This document shows positions 24,701 to 36,965 of a stretch of 64,000 nt of DNA, piece after piece. Numbering within the stretch: the first letter of the stretch is position 1; every line of letters starts with the position of its first letter. A program made the position numbers and the translations under genes. Below the pieces are notes generated by a model, which had not been told where the DNA came from, made no database searches, and saw nothing but the letters and a program-made list of their open reading frames with translations. This DNA is from Lophium mytilinum (lineage: Eukaryota > Ascomycota > Dothideomycetes > Mytilinidiales > Mytilinidiaceae). The stretch is taken from NCBI GenBank assembly GCA_010093605.1, contig MU004186.1, forward strand, positions 2,244,983-2,308,982, read 5' to 3'.

Positions 24701-24820
24701 GAGAATGCAGGCGAGGATGCGCGCGCATTCTTGAAGCAGACGTTTATGATTGATCATGAGGCTCGCCCGACGGCGGATGAACTGCTGGGGAGTCCGTTTT
24801 GTAACCCCAAGGCGGGTTGA
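21779..24820 (+). CDS. STE11: MAP kinase kinase kinase Ste11
   Basis: Exons 21779-21963, 22010-22083, 22131-22288 and 22337-24820 (introns 46-48 bp) give 966 residues. The order is that of fungal Ste11. A SAM domain at about 63-125 (HWDEDKVADWLQRIN, LKDMGIKKIGDRVRI) binds the Ste50 adaptor. A Ras-association-like domain at about 300-390 begins ALIRVIFDNGRSSVVSI. A long Ser-rich autoinhibitory region follows. The Ser/Thr kinase domain at about 687-962 has GQGSFGSVYLA (Gly loop), MAVKQVE (Lys), HRDIKGANILV (catalytic loop), DFGISK and WMAPEV. All catalytic residues are intact. It phosphorylates the MAPKK of the pheromone/filamentation pathway and, in many fungi, the osmotic and virulence pathways. 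Confidence 0.95.
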
Positions 24821-25790
24821 AAGCGTCTGAGAGACGAAACTGTCAACAAACTTCAACATAACTGAGTGGGCTCTTCATGTGGTTCACTCTAAAAGGAGCG
24901 AGAGAGAGAGGCAGCGCCTCAAGGGATTTATTTTGGAAGCGGTGATGTCCGCGAATCGTTCTCGCCCACCAAACGCATAATTGGAACGATCAAAGGAATG
25001 GGGGAAGGGTAGATATCGGGTTCTTTCTTTTTTCCCACACGAAGTTACGAAAGCATGTCGCATGGACTGCGGACAGAGGAGTGTGGGCTTTATGCTTTCT
25101 AGTGATAGTAGTGTGGCACTTTTGATCGCCTCTTCGTCGACACTATCTATGGGTTGAGTGGAGGGGCCGGCTTTCTTCTACTTCTTACTCCTCTTCGCCG
25201 TCTTGGACTGTAACTATATGCAATGGGTTATTATCGGGCTGGCTTGGTTGAATGGTGATGGGAGATGATGGATGGGGATGAGAGATGCGGCGGAATGTAT
25301 TGTAGGATTATATGAGGATGAGAATCTTGTGCTTGAAATGTTCGTCTGCTTGAATGAAGGTGCTGTGCTTTAGGTGGTTTGCTCGATGGGTCTACGGGTT
25401 TCCTGCGTTTACTTGGATGTGGATGGGACGGGGGCTTTTGAGGGCACTGTAGATTACCCTTTTTCCGAAGTTTGATTCGGGACATCAGGATATCACACAA
25501 CAGTATACCGAAATCGAGTTCAAATCGCACGGACTGGCTCCCGTTTATGCATTCCAATGTTGTCAAACTGAGTCTATTTCTAGGCTCTAACCCAGGACGT
25601 TGTCAATAGTATGCCAGAACTAAGTTCAAACCGAATGGACTGGCTCCCGTTCATACCTCTTAACGGTGCCAAAACAACCCAATCCCAAGCTCCCATTCCC
25701 AGTCTCGCGATCTCTACATCCCGCATCTAACCAAACTCCAAACTCTCCTGAATATCAGCTCACACAACCTACGGTTTCCCCCATCCTCCA
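24821..25790. other. Intergenic between convergent genes, with a short direct repeat
   Basis: It holds the 3' ends of STE11 and the alcohol dehydrogenase gene. Two imperfect copies of about 75 bp lie at about 25493-25571 and 25606-25681; both contain GGACTGGCTCCCGTT. No coding sequence is seen. Confidence 0.5.
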
Positions 25791-27377
25791 CTACGCCAAA
25801 TCCAACACAACCCTCCCCCTCAACCGCCCCTGATCCATCTCCTCAAACACATCCGTCAGCTTCTCCATCTTCTCAACGCGGTAGTGCGTCTTCACGACCC
25901 CCCTGGCCGCGAGTTCGAGAACCTCTCCAGCTTCCTTCCGATCGCCGACGGCGACGCCGACAATGCTGAGCGCTTTCGCGACGAGTATCTGAGGTGCGGC
26001 GGACGCGATGGGGAGCGCGGCGCCTTCGGGGATGCCGACGCAGACGACGCGGCCGCCGAAGCGGAGAAGGGGGATGGAGGAGGCGTAGGCGGCGTTGGCG
26101 GCGGAGACTGGGGTTGAGAGCACGTGGTTAGCCATTTCATTGATATTTTCAAGGGGAAATGAGGGGGCTGGGGGTTTCTGGGGACTGGGTTCGAGAGAGC
26201 CTGGCATGGGGGATTGGGAGAAGGGGAGCGGGTTACATACGGACTAAGACAGCATGCGCCCCTAGTCCGCCTGTTAATGCGAGGACTTGATCGGTGATAG
26301 ACGGCGCGTCTTTGGGATCGGAGGCTTGGGGGAGCGGGATGAAGTGCTCGGCGCCGGATTCGAGCACGAGGTCTTTTTTGGAGACGTGGTCGACGCCGAT
26401 GACCCTGTGGCTCATACCGCGCGAGGAGAGCTGGACGGCGATGTGGCCGAGGCCGCCGCCAGCACCTACACACCGCGAGCATCAGCAATCTTTGCTTCCA
26501 ACCATTCATGTTCTCGTCCCTCTTAGCTGAGGATTGGAGCTCTCAGCTCTCAAGCCCGCAGAAGGGGGCAAGCAAAGTCGTAGATATACACACCCAGCAC
26601 AACGACCCACTCCCCACTCAACGCGCCACTCCTTCGCAAGGCTGCATACGTCGTTACGCCCGCACACAGCATCGGTGCCGCCTCAGCGCTGCCCAGGCCT
26701 TCGGGGATCGGGGTCACGTAGTTCGCGGGCGCAAGCACGTACTGCTGGAACGTGCCGGGGGTGTAGTAGCCGCTGATTTTCTGGTTGAAGCAGATGCCGT
26801 CGTGGCCTGCGAGGCAGGCGGGGCAGGAGGCGCAGGTTGCTGAGATCCATTTGACTGTAGGGAAAGAGGTGGAGTTAGCAGGAATTCGGTGGAGCTGAAT
26901 CAAGACTACTTGGATGGTACGGGGAGAGGTATCATGGAGTGTTTGCATAGGACGTACTCCCAACCCTATCCCCAACCTTCACTGGGCTCGCTGCAGCACT
27001 CCCAGCAGGTCCCATGGCTACTATCTTCCCGACGCCCTCATGGCCGCCGACTTGGCCTGGTTGAGTTGGGAAGGGGAGGGACACCCAGTCGGATTTCATG
27101 ACGCCGATGTCTGAGTGGCAGACGCCAGAATGCGTGCTAACATGATTCTGATCAGCGTTCTCAATTATCTTGGAATAGTTGAAATGCAAGCCAGTCCAAC
27201 CAGAGAAGCATGGAAAGAGCCATATAGCGAGAGAAGCGGAATGGAAGCTCACAGATTCACAAGCACCTCCCCCGGCCCCGGAGTCGGCGTCTCCACCATC
27301 TCAATCTTCGTCGAGATGCTGCCGGGCTTGTCGTAGACGGCCGCCTTATGCGTTTTGGGGATGTGGATGTCGGCCAT
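25791..27377 (-). CDS. Zinc-dependent alcohol dehydrogenase
   Basis: Five exons (27377-27253, 27136-26958, 26854-26594, 26465-26241, 26107-25791) join in phase to 368 residues, close to the yeast Adh length. It is a medium-chain dehydrogenase that oxidises alcohols or reduces aldehydes with NAD(P). The catalytic zinc ligands are visible in HSGVCHSD (Cys 48) and GGHEGVG (His 74), with a third Cys in [11 protein letters not shown]. The structural zinc site is the four-Cys run [15 protein letters not shown]. The nucleotide fold has [12 protein letters not shown]. Introns are 103-133 bp, longer than in neighbouring genes. No organelle signal is evident, so it is probably cytosolic. Confidence 0.92.
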
Positions 27378-28582
27378 GACTGCGACTACTTTACTCAATC
27401 CCAATCTGCCGTTTCAGGTCACAAAAGTTGAGAGGAGAAGTAAGAAGCGATATAAGAAGTAATTGAAAGATGAAAGTAAACAGGTGACGCAACGCCGTTA
27501 CACGCGAAAGAAGCAGTTCGGTAGCACGTAGGAAGCAGAGTCGGAGAAACAGAGTCGAACAAAGACGTCAGATTACCGCCCCTCCAATCGTGCCTAGTCT
27601 ATTTACGCCTGATACCATGCGCACACGCGCGTGGATATGCCGTGTGTTGCCCACAACAAAGCTACTAGCCTGCCTCGGCCTAATCCTCTATGCCTGGGAT
27701 GCGGGGGAACTTGCATTGGAGCACTTCGGTGCGGAGGCGGGCGGTTGGCAAGACGTACTACCCTGCTTCGACCTTCTGCACGTGGTGTAAATAGGATCCA
27801 TGGCTCAAGGATTCCTGGGGCCGCGGAGCGTGACGTATACGGGGATTGCGGGGTCTGATGGAATGGAAGAGTGGTGGTAGCTCGGGGATGGAGGTCGAGA
27901 AGCGGAGGTGGGTCTAGGAAGTGTGGCTGGTGTCTGGGCTGTCCTGAAGATAAGTGTGGCTGAAGCCGTGATAAAGGGAGGGGGCTAGGTAGGTATGGGT
28001 AATGGAGAGCTAGATATTGGTAATGAAGAGATCATAAGACGGGAATACATGCTTCAGAAATGTAACAGGTAAGCCCATCTGTATCCGCCCAATCAACTCA
28101 TCAGCGTTGAACTAAGTCGGAATCAATGTTAGCTACTGCAATGGCTCGTCGTAGATGTGCGTACGCATACCGCCGCATGAGGAGCCTCAAGGTGTTTCCA
28201 GCATTTCGGATGACAGGGAAGTTCCGCATGTTGACCATAGTAAGCTCGCGAGGGTAGATACCGTAAACAGTGTTCACAGTGTGTACGCAGATTCTAAGTG
28301 CATTCTCGTTCCCAGCGTCAATTAGTACGCCGGAGCAGTGGTAAGAAAATGTACGGACGTCTACGAAAAGGCACTACGAGTATCGACATCACTTCATCTC
28401 AGAGGTGATTGAGTTTGTATTCTTATATTCAAGTATCATTCGAAGTAATCTCTAGACTATAGCGCTAGTCTGCTTACCCCGGAGCATGATTCGTAATCCG
28501 TATATCGTTGTAGTCCCAGCTACGTATGCGCCGTATCGAGATATACCTGACTATCATGATTGATATTTCCGTAGTGCTGTAT
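27378..28582. other. Intergenic, promoter of the alcohol dehydrogenase gene
   Basis: 1.2 kb between the RAD7 stop and the alcohol dehydrogenase start, both on the minus strand. Short open frames (27590-27860) show no domain. No repeat or RNA gene is recognised. Confidence 0.4.
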
Positions 28583-30692
28583 TCAAGCACCAACATGCAC
28601 CATCTTTCCTAGCGCCATGTTAACATCAACACCCCACTCTCCGAACTGCTCAATCGCATCTTGAGCCCTCGGGACACCGATGAGCACGATACCAGCCGGC
28701 ACAATGACGTCCTCAATGCCGAAACAGCTGAAGGCGACCAGCTTTTTCAACTTCGGGCAGGATTTGAAGATGCCAGCAACGACGATAGTATCGACGGTGG
28801 TGCAGAACGAAACGTTGAGCTCCTCAAGGCACGGATACTGCTTCTTGCCGTCGAAGACAGACGAGAAGGTGGCAAAGCTGATGTGGCGGCAACTCGCAAT
28901 GTCGAGAGTGTGGAGCTTGAAGCCGGAGTGCTCCATCATTGCGGCGAATCCTGCGTCTCCGAGACCGATGACTTCCTCGGGACCTTCAGGGTTGGCGTTG
29001 TCGATGTCGCGGTTGCTGTTCACGTCGATGAAGCGGAGGGGAGGGTTCGCCCAGTCGGTGAAGAGGGCAGCAAAGGCCGCGTCAGTGGCGTAGTCGTTCT
29101 CTGTGAAGCGGAGTTTGGAGAGGCTACGGCATTGGGTGTGAATTGCGTCGAGGACATCGTCGCCGGCTTCGAGGAAGCGCTCAAGTGAGAGAGTCTGCAA
29201 GTTGGCGCCGACGCTGCCGATAACGTTGACGATGCGTTCACCAGGGACTTCCTGGGAGATTTGTAGCGAGAGATGTTCGAGATGGGCAAGGTGAGCAATG
29301 GCATCGATGGCTGCAACACCGAGCTGGCGGCAACGCTTGAACTTGAGGCGAGAGATGTTGGGGCAGTATCCGACCATCGCAGCAGCAGCATCGTCGTCGA
29401 ATGAAGCATCAAGCCACTCGAGCTTCAGGGTCTCGAGCTGCTCGCCCTTCACTTTGAACATCCTGATCCACATGTCATTGGTGACAAGATTGGCGGCGTA
29501 GAGTTGGATATGCTTCAGCTCGGGGGCCTTCTCGAGCATGTACTCGACGCATCGGTCTTTGAATTGGCAGCAGTTGCGGAGCGCGAGTTTCTCGATGTGT
29601 GGAACAAACGCGAAGATATGCTCGTAGTCCTCGCACTCTAAATAAGCACACTCGTGGATAGCGACAGTCTTCAGGTCCGCGCGCAAGAACAGCTTCAACG
29701 TCTGAGGAGTGAGGACTCGCTTCTTTGAGAAGATTTCGCAGAGACGCTCAATGATAGAATCTGGCAGATCGCCGAACTCCTCTACTTCTTGATGGTGCTG
29801 AACGATTTTCTCGATGCAGAGCTGCTGCAACGACTTGGCTCCGTGGGTGACGATACCGTCGAGGCGGTTGCTCTCCACCTTGCGACGGGTCTTTCGAACG
29901 GCGGGCTTGTTGGCCTTCTCGGTCGCCTTCTCCTCCTTTGCAAGATCCTTTCCGCAGGGTGTGCAGACCAGACCACCGTCTGGGCCAGTTTTGCTGTACG
30001 GGGTGACGGTGAAGCGTTTGCTGCATGTCTCGCAATTCTCCAGCTGGCCTGGCAGCGGCTTGGACTTCTTGTACATGTTACCCAGAGCATCATCGTAATC
30101 TTCATCGGAGTCTTCGTCGTCAGAGTCGTCGCGCTTCTTCTTCTTGCTTGCAGCCTTCTTCTTGTCTTGCTTGCCCTTCTTCACCTTGGCGATGGCATCT
30201 TCTTGGTTCCTCTTGCGCTTGCGCGACCTCTCAACAGCCTCGGCGACGGCATTCTCTTCGGCTTCCTGTTCTTCAGCTGTCTGCACCTGGTGGCTTGGAC
30301 CTTCGCCGTTGTCTGGGGCCGCCTCGTCGCCATCTTCACCACCTTGTTGCTCGGCCTGCTGAACTCGTTGGAGGTAGGAATCACGGATCTGGGCGGCGGA
30401 GATATTGTTCGCCTATTGGACCGCACGAGTTAGCCAGGGCTCGACGATACTGAGACTGGTTTGCTGGTCTTCAAAAGGCTAGGAGAAACTTACAGCAAGG
30501 AAGTCGGTCAAAGCGGAATGACTGTGACATCGTCAGCTCAGCTCAGATCACACATGCAATAGCTGCTGGAGACTTACGGTCCACGGATACCGGCGGTGCC
30601 ACGGTTGGCGCCATTGTTGCGTGCGCGACGATTCGACCTGTTTGACGGATGATCAGTACGACCATCTCTCGAGCGATCAGGGAGCCTTACAT
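28583..30692 (-). CDS. RAD7: DNA repair protein Rad7 (leucine-rich repeats)
   Basis: Four exons (30692-30691, 30637-30578, 30521-30494, 30412-28583) give 639 residues. The start codon is split: AT lies in exon 1 and G opens exon 2, across a 53-bp intron. The N-terminus MSNRRARNNGANRG then GIRGP-HSALTDFLA-ANNISAAQIR matches Rad7/Rhp7. A basic/acidic linker follows. A four-Cys zinc-binding motif is at 157-183 (CETC and CTPC). Leucine-rich repeats fill the C-terminal two thirds (e.g. LKHIQLYAANLVTNDMWIRM, LEELNVSFCTTVD). Rad7 acts with Rad16 in global-genome nucleotide-excision repair and in a cullin-type ubiquitin ligase, in the nucleus. Confidence 0.9.
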
Positions 30693-31224
30693 TCTATCGC
30701 GAACCAAGAAGATGAAAGCGAATCGATCAAAATTGCATCAATCAAAGCAGAGCGAGGTTGACTGGAGAGGTAGATGGTGGAAAGAAGTCTGGTGTTGGAG
30801 GTTGGGGTTGGTAGAAGTGAGGAGCGACAAGTCGGCGGTCGGTGGGGCCTTTTCAATTAACGCGTCTCGCGCAGTCAGGTGGCAATTAAGGCTTATTCAG
30901 AAGGGATTAGCGCCTTATTGAGTGCCCCTTTTTGCTAAAGGCTTTCACGTCATGCAAATGCATCACTGTCCAATGTGCTCCCATGACATTCCTGATACTC
31001 AATTGGTATTTTCTCCACGCCTTATGATCTGGAGCCCATAATGCACCCCCAGGGGCAGCCGAACAAGTATCGCCCCGATGCATACTCCTAAGCTATGCCG
31101 AATCCAGGACTGAAATCCCATGAATGAAAGATGCATCTCAAATTCCGAAGATACAACACCAACCTGTCCGTGCTGATGGGAAGGCCCCACCAGTACAGAA
31201 GAGTTTCAGCTGTCCGAGCGATTC
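30693..31224. other. Intergenic, RAD7 promoter
   Basis: 532 bp between the Stc1-domain gene stop and the RAD7 start. Nothing distinctive is seen apart from the 5' leader, of which part must be in exon 1. Confidence 0.4.
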
Positions 31225-32553
31225 CTAGAACCGGACGTCGTCATCGCTATCGCTGTGATCGTCATCGTCGTCTTCGTCATCCGACTTCCAGACTTCAGGC
31301 TCCGGGCTAGGAGGTTTCTAGAAATCAATTAGTACAAGTCAACGTCGTGATGTATTCCGGGTACACTCACGTATGCCTTGATCTTGGCGAACTTGCCTCC
31401 GCCCGCATTGACGGTGCGCTGGGTAGCAGTAGAATGGACAGATCCAGCGACAGACGACCCTGTAGTTGAACCACGTCCAGCAGGGTGTCCATATTTCGTA
31501 GGATCGAAACCGCCGGAGGAGAGGCCCGTCGGCTTGCTCTGCAAGGAAGAGGTCGCACGGGATGACTTTCCCTTCGCAATCATCCACTCTTCGTCCTCCT
31601 CCGCTGGCCGTCCACCGACCGAGCTACCAAGTCCGGTATCAGACGAATCATATCCGACCCACGGGTTGACAGGTTTGGTAGCCGCATATCCGTCTTCAGT
31701 CGCAGAGCGCGACGAAGCAAGATTCAGCTTCTCCATCTCTTGTTCGAGCGCCACGCCGCCGCCATAGGTAGTATCGCCCTGTCCGGTGTCAGCTCATGTT
31801 GCGCATCATGCTGGGTGTTGTATCAGGCACTGACATTCTCAGAGGCCAGAGAGCTGCTGCCATAGGCACTGTCGTAGTATTCTAAGTTTGCCGCCTCCTC
31901 CGCAATCACCTTAGAGACCGGGGCGCTCTCTGGAGCCTCGTAGCGGTCCTCATCGATCGGAGTCAGCGCCAGATGCTTTTCCATGCAGGCCATGCATTTC
32001 TACGCGGATGTATTAGCATATGCCTTCCGAATGAATCGCAAGATGTCTTACAGCACGGTCTGGATTGGACCGCTGAGCCTTGGCGAACTCCTCGAGTCCC
32101 TTGGTCTTGCCGCACTCAATGCACGACAGCTCCACGACCTGTCCACCGGAGCACACGCGGCAGTTAACAGAGGGGTTGCGATAACCATCGAGGACCTTGG
32201 CGCGATACTCAGCGAGCTGCTTGGTCGAGAATTGGGGCTGGTGCTTGTTCTTGTTGCATCGGCCGCACTTCAGCCTGTCATAGGTGATTAGCAGTTTGCA
32301 CGTGAGACCGTGGAGGCAATTGGCTCCAGCTGGGAAGCTACGGTGCTGAAGCTCTGTGTAGCGCGGATAGAGTCCTGTAGGAAGGTGAGGGAAACTTACA
32401 TCTCCGGGATCTTGACCTGCTTGAGCCTGCACGGTACTGTTAGTCACTCCAAACGCCCAAGGCACTGGCCGTTGAATTGGCAAAAACTTACTGTCCTGAG
32501 CCATAGCTGCCCCAGCCGCCTGTGACTTGATTCCATCCACGGTTCTTACCCAT
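31225..32553 (-). CDS. Stc1-domain protein (RNAi-heterochromatin link)
   Basis: Six exons (32553-32492, 32426-32400, 32274-32052, 31999-31835, 31778-31371, 31317-31225) give 325 residues in phase; exon 2 is only 27 bp. Residues 31-112 form a Stc1 domain, a LIM-like zinc module: CGRC (33-36), FSTKQLAEYR, CRVC (68-71), CIEC (81-84) and KCMACMEKH (105-112). In fission yeast, Stc1 bridges Argonaute-bound complexes and the CLRC H3K9 methyltransferase. The C-terminal 200 residues are disordered: Ser/Gly/Thr-rich with WVGYDSSDTG and WMIAKG patches, then a very acidic tail (DDEDDDDDHSDSDDDVRF). Domain assignment is firm; the heterochromatin role is by family only. Confidence 0.85.
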
Positions 32554-34608
32554 GGTTTCTGTGGTGTGTGGTGATGGAGGTAGAATCTGGTCAATGAGGG
32601 TAGGCGGTGGCCAAGGATGCTAAGATGGAGTGAGGTGGAGGAGCGAAGATCGAGAGAGGGTGGCAGACGTTGATATGTCTGCGGTGGGGCCTGCAGCTGG
32701 TTGGTCGGCCAACAAGGTCAGGTGAATGAGCGGCTACCGGCGCTGCACAAGGCCGTCGGCTTGCTGCCTCGTGCTCCGACTCTCGGCTTCACTCGGAAGA
32801 TAAGCTGGCCTGGGTGGATGAAGCGAAAACGGGAGGTGACTGGATAATGGATGGTTCGTGAGATGGAGAGAGGAGAGAGGCGGTGCAGGCGGGGTGACGT
32901 TGAAGAGCAGATGATGGCTCGTGAGGCAGCCGCGAGCGCAATGAGAAGTCACGCACCGACACACGAGATTTCGAGGAAAAGAGAATCTCGTGGAACTTCA
33001 CCCAGGATAAACAAGCCTAGGGACGGTATCTCTATTTACCAATATTTACCGAGCATCGTTCTATTCGTAGTCAATACGATATCATCGGCCAGAGGCCATC
33101 TCTTTGTGAAGTCTTACGCTTGTGCAGTAGGACCGTATCTTGCTTCTGAACTCGTTCCAAACTTCCAGGTTAGCCCGAAGACACAAAGGCAGTCAATTCC
33201 AGCCTGATGCAGGCTTTCAATCTCATGCACGAGGTTCTGCGCGTACCCGCTCGATGTAACATACAGTCCCCACTGTCTGAGATCCCGTTCGTTCAATGAA
33301 GTATCATTTCAAGCTGCCATAAAGGATATAGTTTAGTACGTGAACGATACTTTCGAAGATTCGGGATCAGGTGAGGGAGAAAGGGATGAGACATAGATAA
33401 TACAGATGGTGGTGCGAAGATGAAGTAGGCGGGTTCAAGAACTTGTTCCTCCATCTGCCCGCGAGTAAATCAGCAACTTCCCTCCAATGGAGAGAAAAGT
33501 TATACAAACAAAAAAAAGAAACACCCAAACATCCTTCGCTATCGCAACAGGGCCTTGAGCGCCTCCAAGCCACGCTTTACTCATTCCAAGCTATCCTTCC
33601 CGTATCCAAATCTTCCTCATACCCCTCAGACCATTCCCAGGCCCTCCCAGTTGAAGGATGCAGGTTGGGGACAGACGTGATTCTATAGCAGCGCCATGCC
33701 CTACAAAGTGGAGAACAGACGCGGCCAAACGACTGTTCTCGATACGGAACATGAAACACCGTACTGAGCTCTCGGTGTTGAAAGGCTAGCGAGAAAACCT
33801 ATGATACCACCCCTAATCACTAAACCTACTAGTATAATACGTTACCCATTCCAAGGTCTGCCTCAGCTTTATCCGCTGCTCTCCTGGCCTGGCATAAAAC
33901 GAACTGCGGTACAGCAACCAGAGTGACGTGCTCAATGACCGGAAGCATGATTCTGAGCTTCCTTTTGCCGGAGACGGGTCCTGGGGGTATTCTTGTCTAA
34001 CGCACGTCGCGTGCGATCATGAACAACCCCGTCTTATGCATGCTTTGCTGCGTCGATCCGCGCACGGTATCACGAGTTCCTTGCTTTTTACATATTCCTT
34101 CTCTTCCAGACATCGACACTCCGACCTGCCACCAAAATCATCGTCCAGTGTTCATGTGATGCTTGAAGGGGTTTGGCAGAGGGTTTGCCAGATGAGAGGG
34201 ATGAATTGTGGTCAGAATAGGCATTGGTGTGTCGGATGAAGTTGGCGATTCTCCATAACCTCTCGACGCTTGGACCATGGTCATCTTTTTCGTCTAGGCC
34301 TAATTTGGTCATCCTTCTCCGACTAGCCCCTTCTCAATCAACATCTACACGTAGTTTGCAACTCAAAGTGTAGCACGAGAGCAGACCACCTCATATCTTG
34401 AATGAGAACACAGTAGACTGGTCATATTTCGTTACACCAACGCCGGAAGACGTCGATACTCTACGAAGCCAAGAACAAATAGACAAACTCCTTCCGACAC
34501 CTCCTCAAATCGGTCTGTCGAGCTCAGTCCAACACCAAATCAACTTTCTCGATCTCTAGGGAATAACCTTCAGAATAACGCCCCTTGGATGTTCCAGACC
34601 TCGTTATC
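32554..34608. other. Intergenic (2 kb), no gene recognised
   Basis: It lies between the start of the Stc1-domain gene and the stop of the phospholipase-D-like gene. Several open frames of 60-118 codons exist on both strands (e.g. 32851-33207 plus, 33928-34239 plus). None has a domain, splice logic or conserved-looking sequence. It may hold a non-coding transcript, but nothing shows one. Confidence 0.4.
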
Positions 34609-36965
34609 TTAAAACCCTCCAGCGCCCCTCACTCTGTCAATCGCCCCCACAATTCCCGTCGCCCACGAAAACTTTCCAGGGTTCTTCCCAATAGCGCCCT
34701 CGGCCTCCTTTCCATTCTCGTCTCTCCACACGCCATCTTCCTGCGACGCCGCGCCGTACAGATGCGTGTTCTGATTCCTCCTTATCCCATCCAGCCACGC
34801 CTTGCAGATTACGGAGGAGTCGATCATGATATTCGCTTCTTGCGAGTGGTACCACGATTGCGTATCCTGGTTGCCGTTACCTTGAATGCCGACATGCTCA
34901 TCGACAACCATGAGTTTGACTATCCATGTATCAGCGTCCATGCAAGCGGGGAAGTGATGCAGAGCGGGAGGAATGCACTTACTATGACAGCTTCGCTTCT
35001 TGAACTTGTTATGAATCGGTTTCGTCTGGTCCTTCCCGACGTAGAAATACACGTTCAAGTTCTTCCTCTCTTCCTTCTCGAGACCGGCATAGAGCTTGCT
35101 CGACACCATCTCGTTCGTCCCGCCTTGGAAGGGGAGAAGCTCGCCAGCGTCGTTGTAGCCGAGACAGACGTAGTATACTACCGTTATGCCTCTTCGAGCT
35201 GCGGCTTGGAGCTCAGGGAGGAGCGGCTCGGCGTTGAGGTTGGGGGTTTGGATGAATACGCTTGTCTTTGCGTTGCGGATACATGAGAGCCATGCTTCGT
35301 TTTGCGGGGTGTTTACGCATGCGTGATTGGGAGCGCCCCACGGCTTCCTGTTTACGAGAGCGATTGGGAAAGCCTCGTGGGGTGCGTGTGGTATTAGCGG
35401 TGTCATGTCTTCTGCAGGGTCGCATTCGGGTGCTGTCGCTTTAAGGTCTAGGTGGGTGGCTTCGTCTTTGTGTGTTCGTTAGGGTTTGTTCTCCTTCAAT
35501 ATTGGGCTTGCTCACTTAGATGTATGGCTACGCGATCCATCTTCTTCTCATTTCCTCGCGTTGACAATACAGACTGCACTCGCGCGATCTCATCCGCAAT
35601 GGAATCGTCCCAATGCGGATCAGGACCCGTGTGTGTTTTCTCTCGTTCTAGATTTTGAGTCTGGGTTCCATCCGACTTCTCCACATTGACGTTTCCGTTA
35701 GCGGTCCGAAGACTCCCGTCTGAGTTGAACAAACTCAAGAAGCTCTCCAATTCGAATGTGGGGTATTCGCCTTGGTTCACTGGTTTGTTATGCAGCGGTA
35801 GTGGCGGGTCCAGCTGCTTATCCCACGAGATCAAACAAAGGTCATAGAAAGAGTCGACAATCGGTCCTTCCAAGTGCGTCGCCATCTCGCAATTGTCGTT
35901 ACTTTGGATGTTGTTCGAGCTGATGACTGCGATCTTCCGGTCCACGACCATGAACTTGGAGTGGAAGGTTCCCAGCATCGGTCGATGGTAGTTCATGACC
36001 TGCAAGTCAACGTTTGGGATCTCTAGCGGGTGCGGCATATTGACTGCCTTCCCGCTGTATGCCTCTTCCGGCACTAAAGTATGGTTGTCTACCAACTGTC
36101 GTACTGTCAGCTCCCCATCCCCTTTCTCCAAATAAATCATAGCACCTCCACTCACCTGTTTGATATGCCCTCGATCATAAATGATCTTCACCACCGCCTT
36201 GACACCCCTCTCCCCTGCCCTCCGACTTAACTCCCTGATAGCATCACAAATGAGCAACGAACTCTCGGAACTCAACCCTGCACACAATTAGCCCAATTGC
36301 ACCCCCTACACCTCTCACGTTTCACACAACCTACAAAAGTTCGTCGCCAAAAACACTTCCGACTCAGCTCTCGCAATCAAGTTACTCATGTGCCGACAAA
36401 TGTCCACGATGTTCCCGACTATACTCATTGGGATGCACCCACTACTGCCCATCAGACTCGGACTCACGCACCCCATTAGCGGGTCATGCTCCAGCGTCAG
36501 CAGCGCATCGTGGTACGCGCGCAAGAACAGCTCGCTGGGCCGCGTGTCGCCGAACTTCCCGCATTGGTACGCGCGCTCGAGATCCTCTGCCGTCGCGGGC
36601 GTGCGATTGGTAGACGCTTTGGGCTCGAGGACGGAAATGTTGCGGTCACCTGTCGCGCCGCCGGGTCCGTAGAGCGTCGCTGCGATCTTGCCTGGGGCCG
36701 TGCTGGGCGCGCGGGCGTATTCGGCGGAGACGGAGGCCGGGGAGGTGCAGAGCTTATACACCTTTTCTGAGATCTTGGTCGCCATGGTGGCGCGGGGGAC
36801 CCAAGGCTGGAGGTGCCAGATGTAGAATGCTGTGGATAGAGAGACGAGTATGAATGTAGAAATGACAAGCTTGGGATTCGAGTGAAAGAGATTGGACGAA
36901 GTGGGTTCGGGGACACCAGGGAGGTGGGACATCTTAAGCTTTCCCTGGGTGGTAGCTCTCACCAC
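34609..36965 (-). CDS. Membrane-anchored phospholipase-D-like protein
   Basis: Five exons (36965-36335, 36277-36156, 36095-35516, 35447-34983, 34919-34609) give 702 residues. A second ATG, MSHLPGVPEP, lies 11 codons in. One transmembrane segment (about 32-51, LVISTFILVSLSTAFYIWHL) anchors the N-terminus. Two HKD active-site motifs are present: HSKFMVVD (296-303) and HIKLMVVD (599-606), each followed by the usual Gly/Ser-Asn stretch (SSNNIQSND; GNGNQDTQSW). Two HKD motifs in one chain are the mark of the PLD superfamily (phospholipases, cardiolipin synthases). They act through a covalent His intermediate. The exact substrate is unknown. The intron at 36096-36155 is 60 bp, in frame and stop-free, so it could be retained. 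Confidence 0.85.

Noticed and set aside
29789-30453. 214-codon plus-strand hydrophobic frame
   Set aside because: Antisense of the Lys/Glu-rich N-terminus of RAD7, which is certain by homology.
32851-33207. 118-codon plus-strand frame upstream of the Stc1-domain gene
   Set aside because: Low-complexity Arg/Glu start, no domain, and it overlaps the probable promoter and leader of the minus-strand gene.
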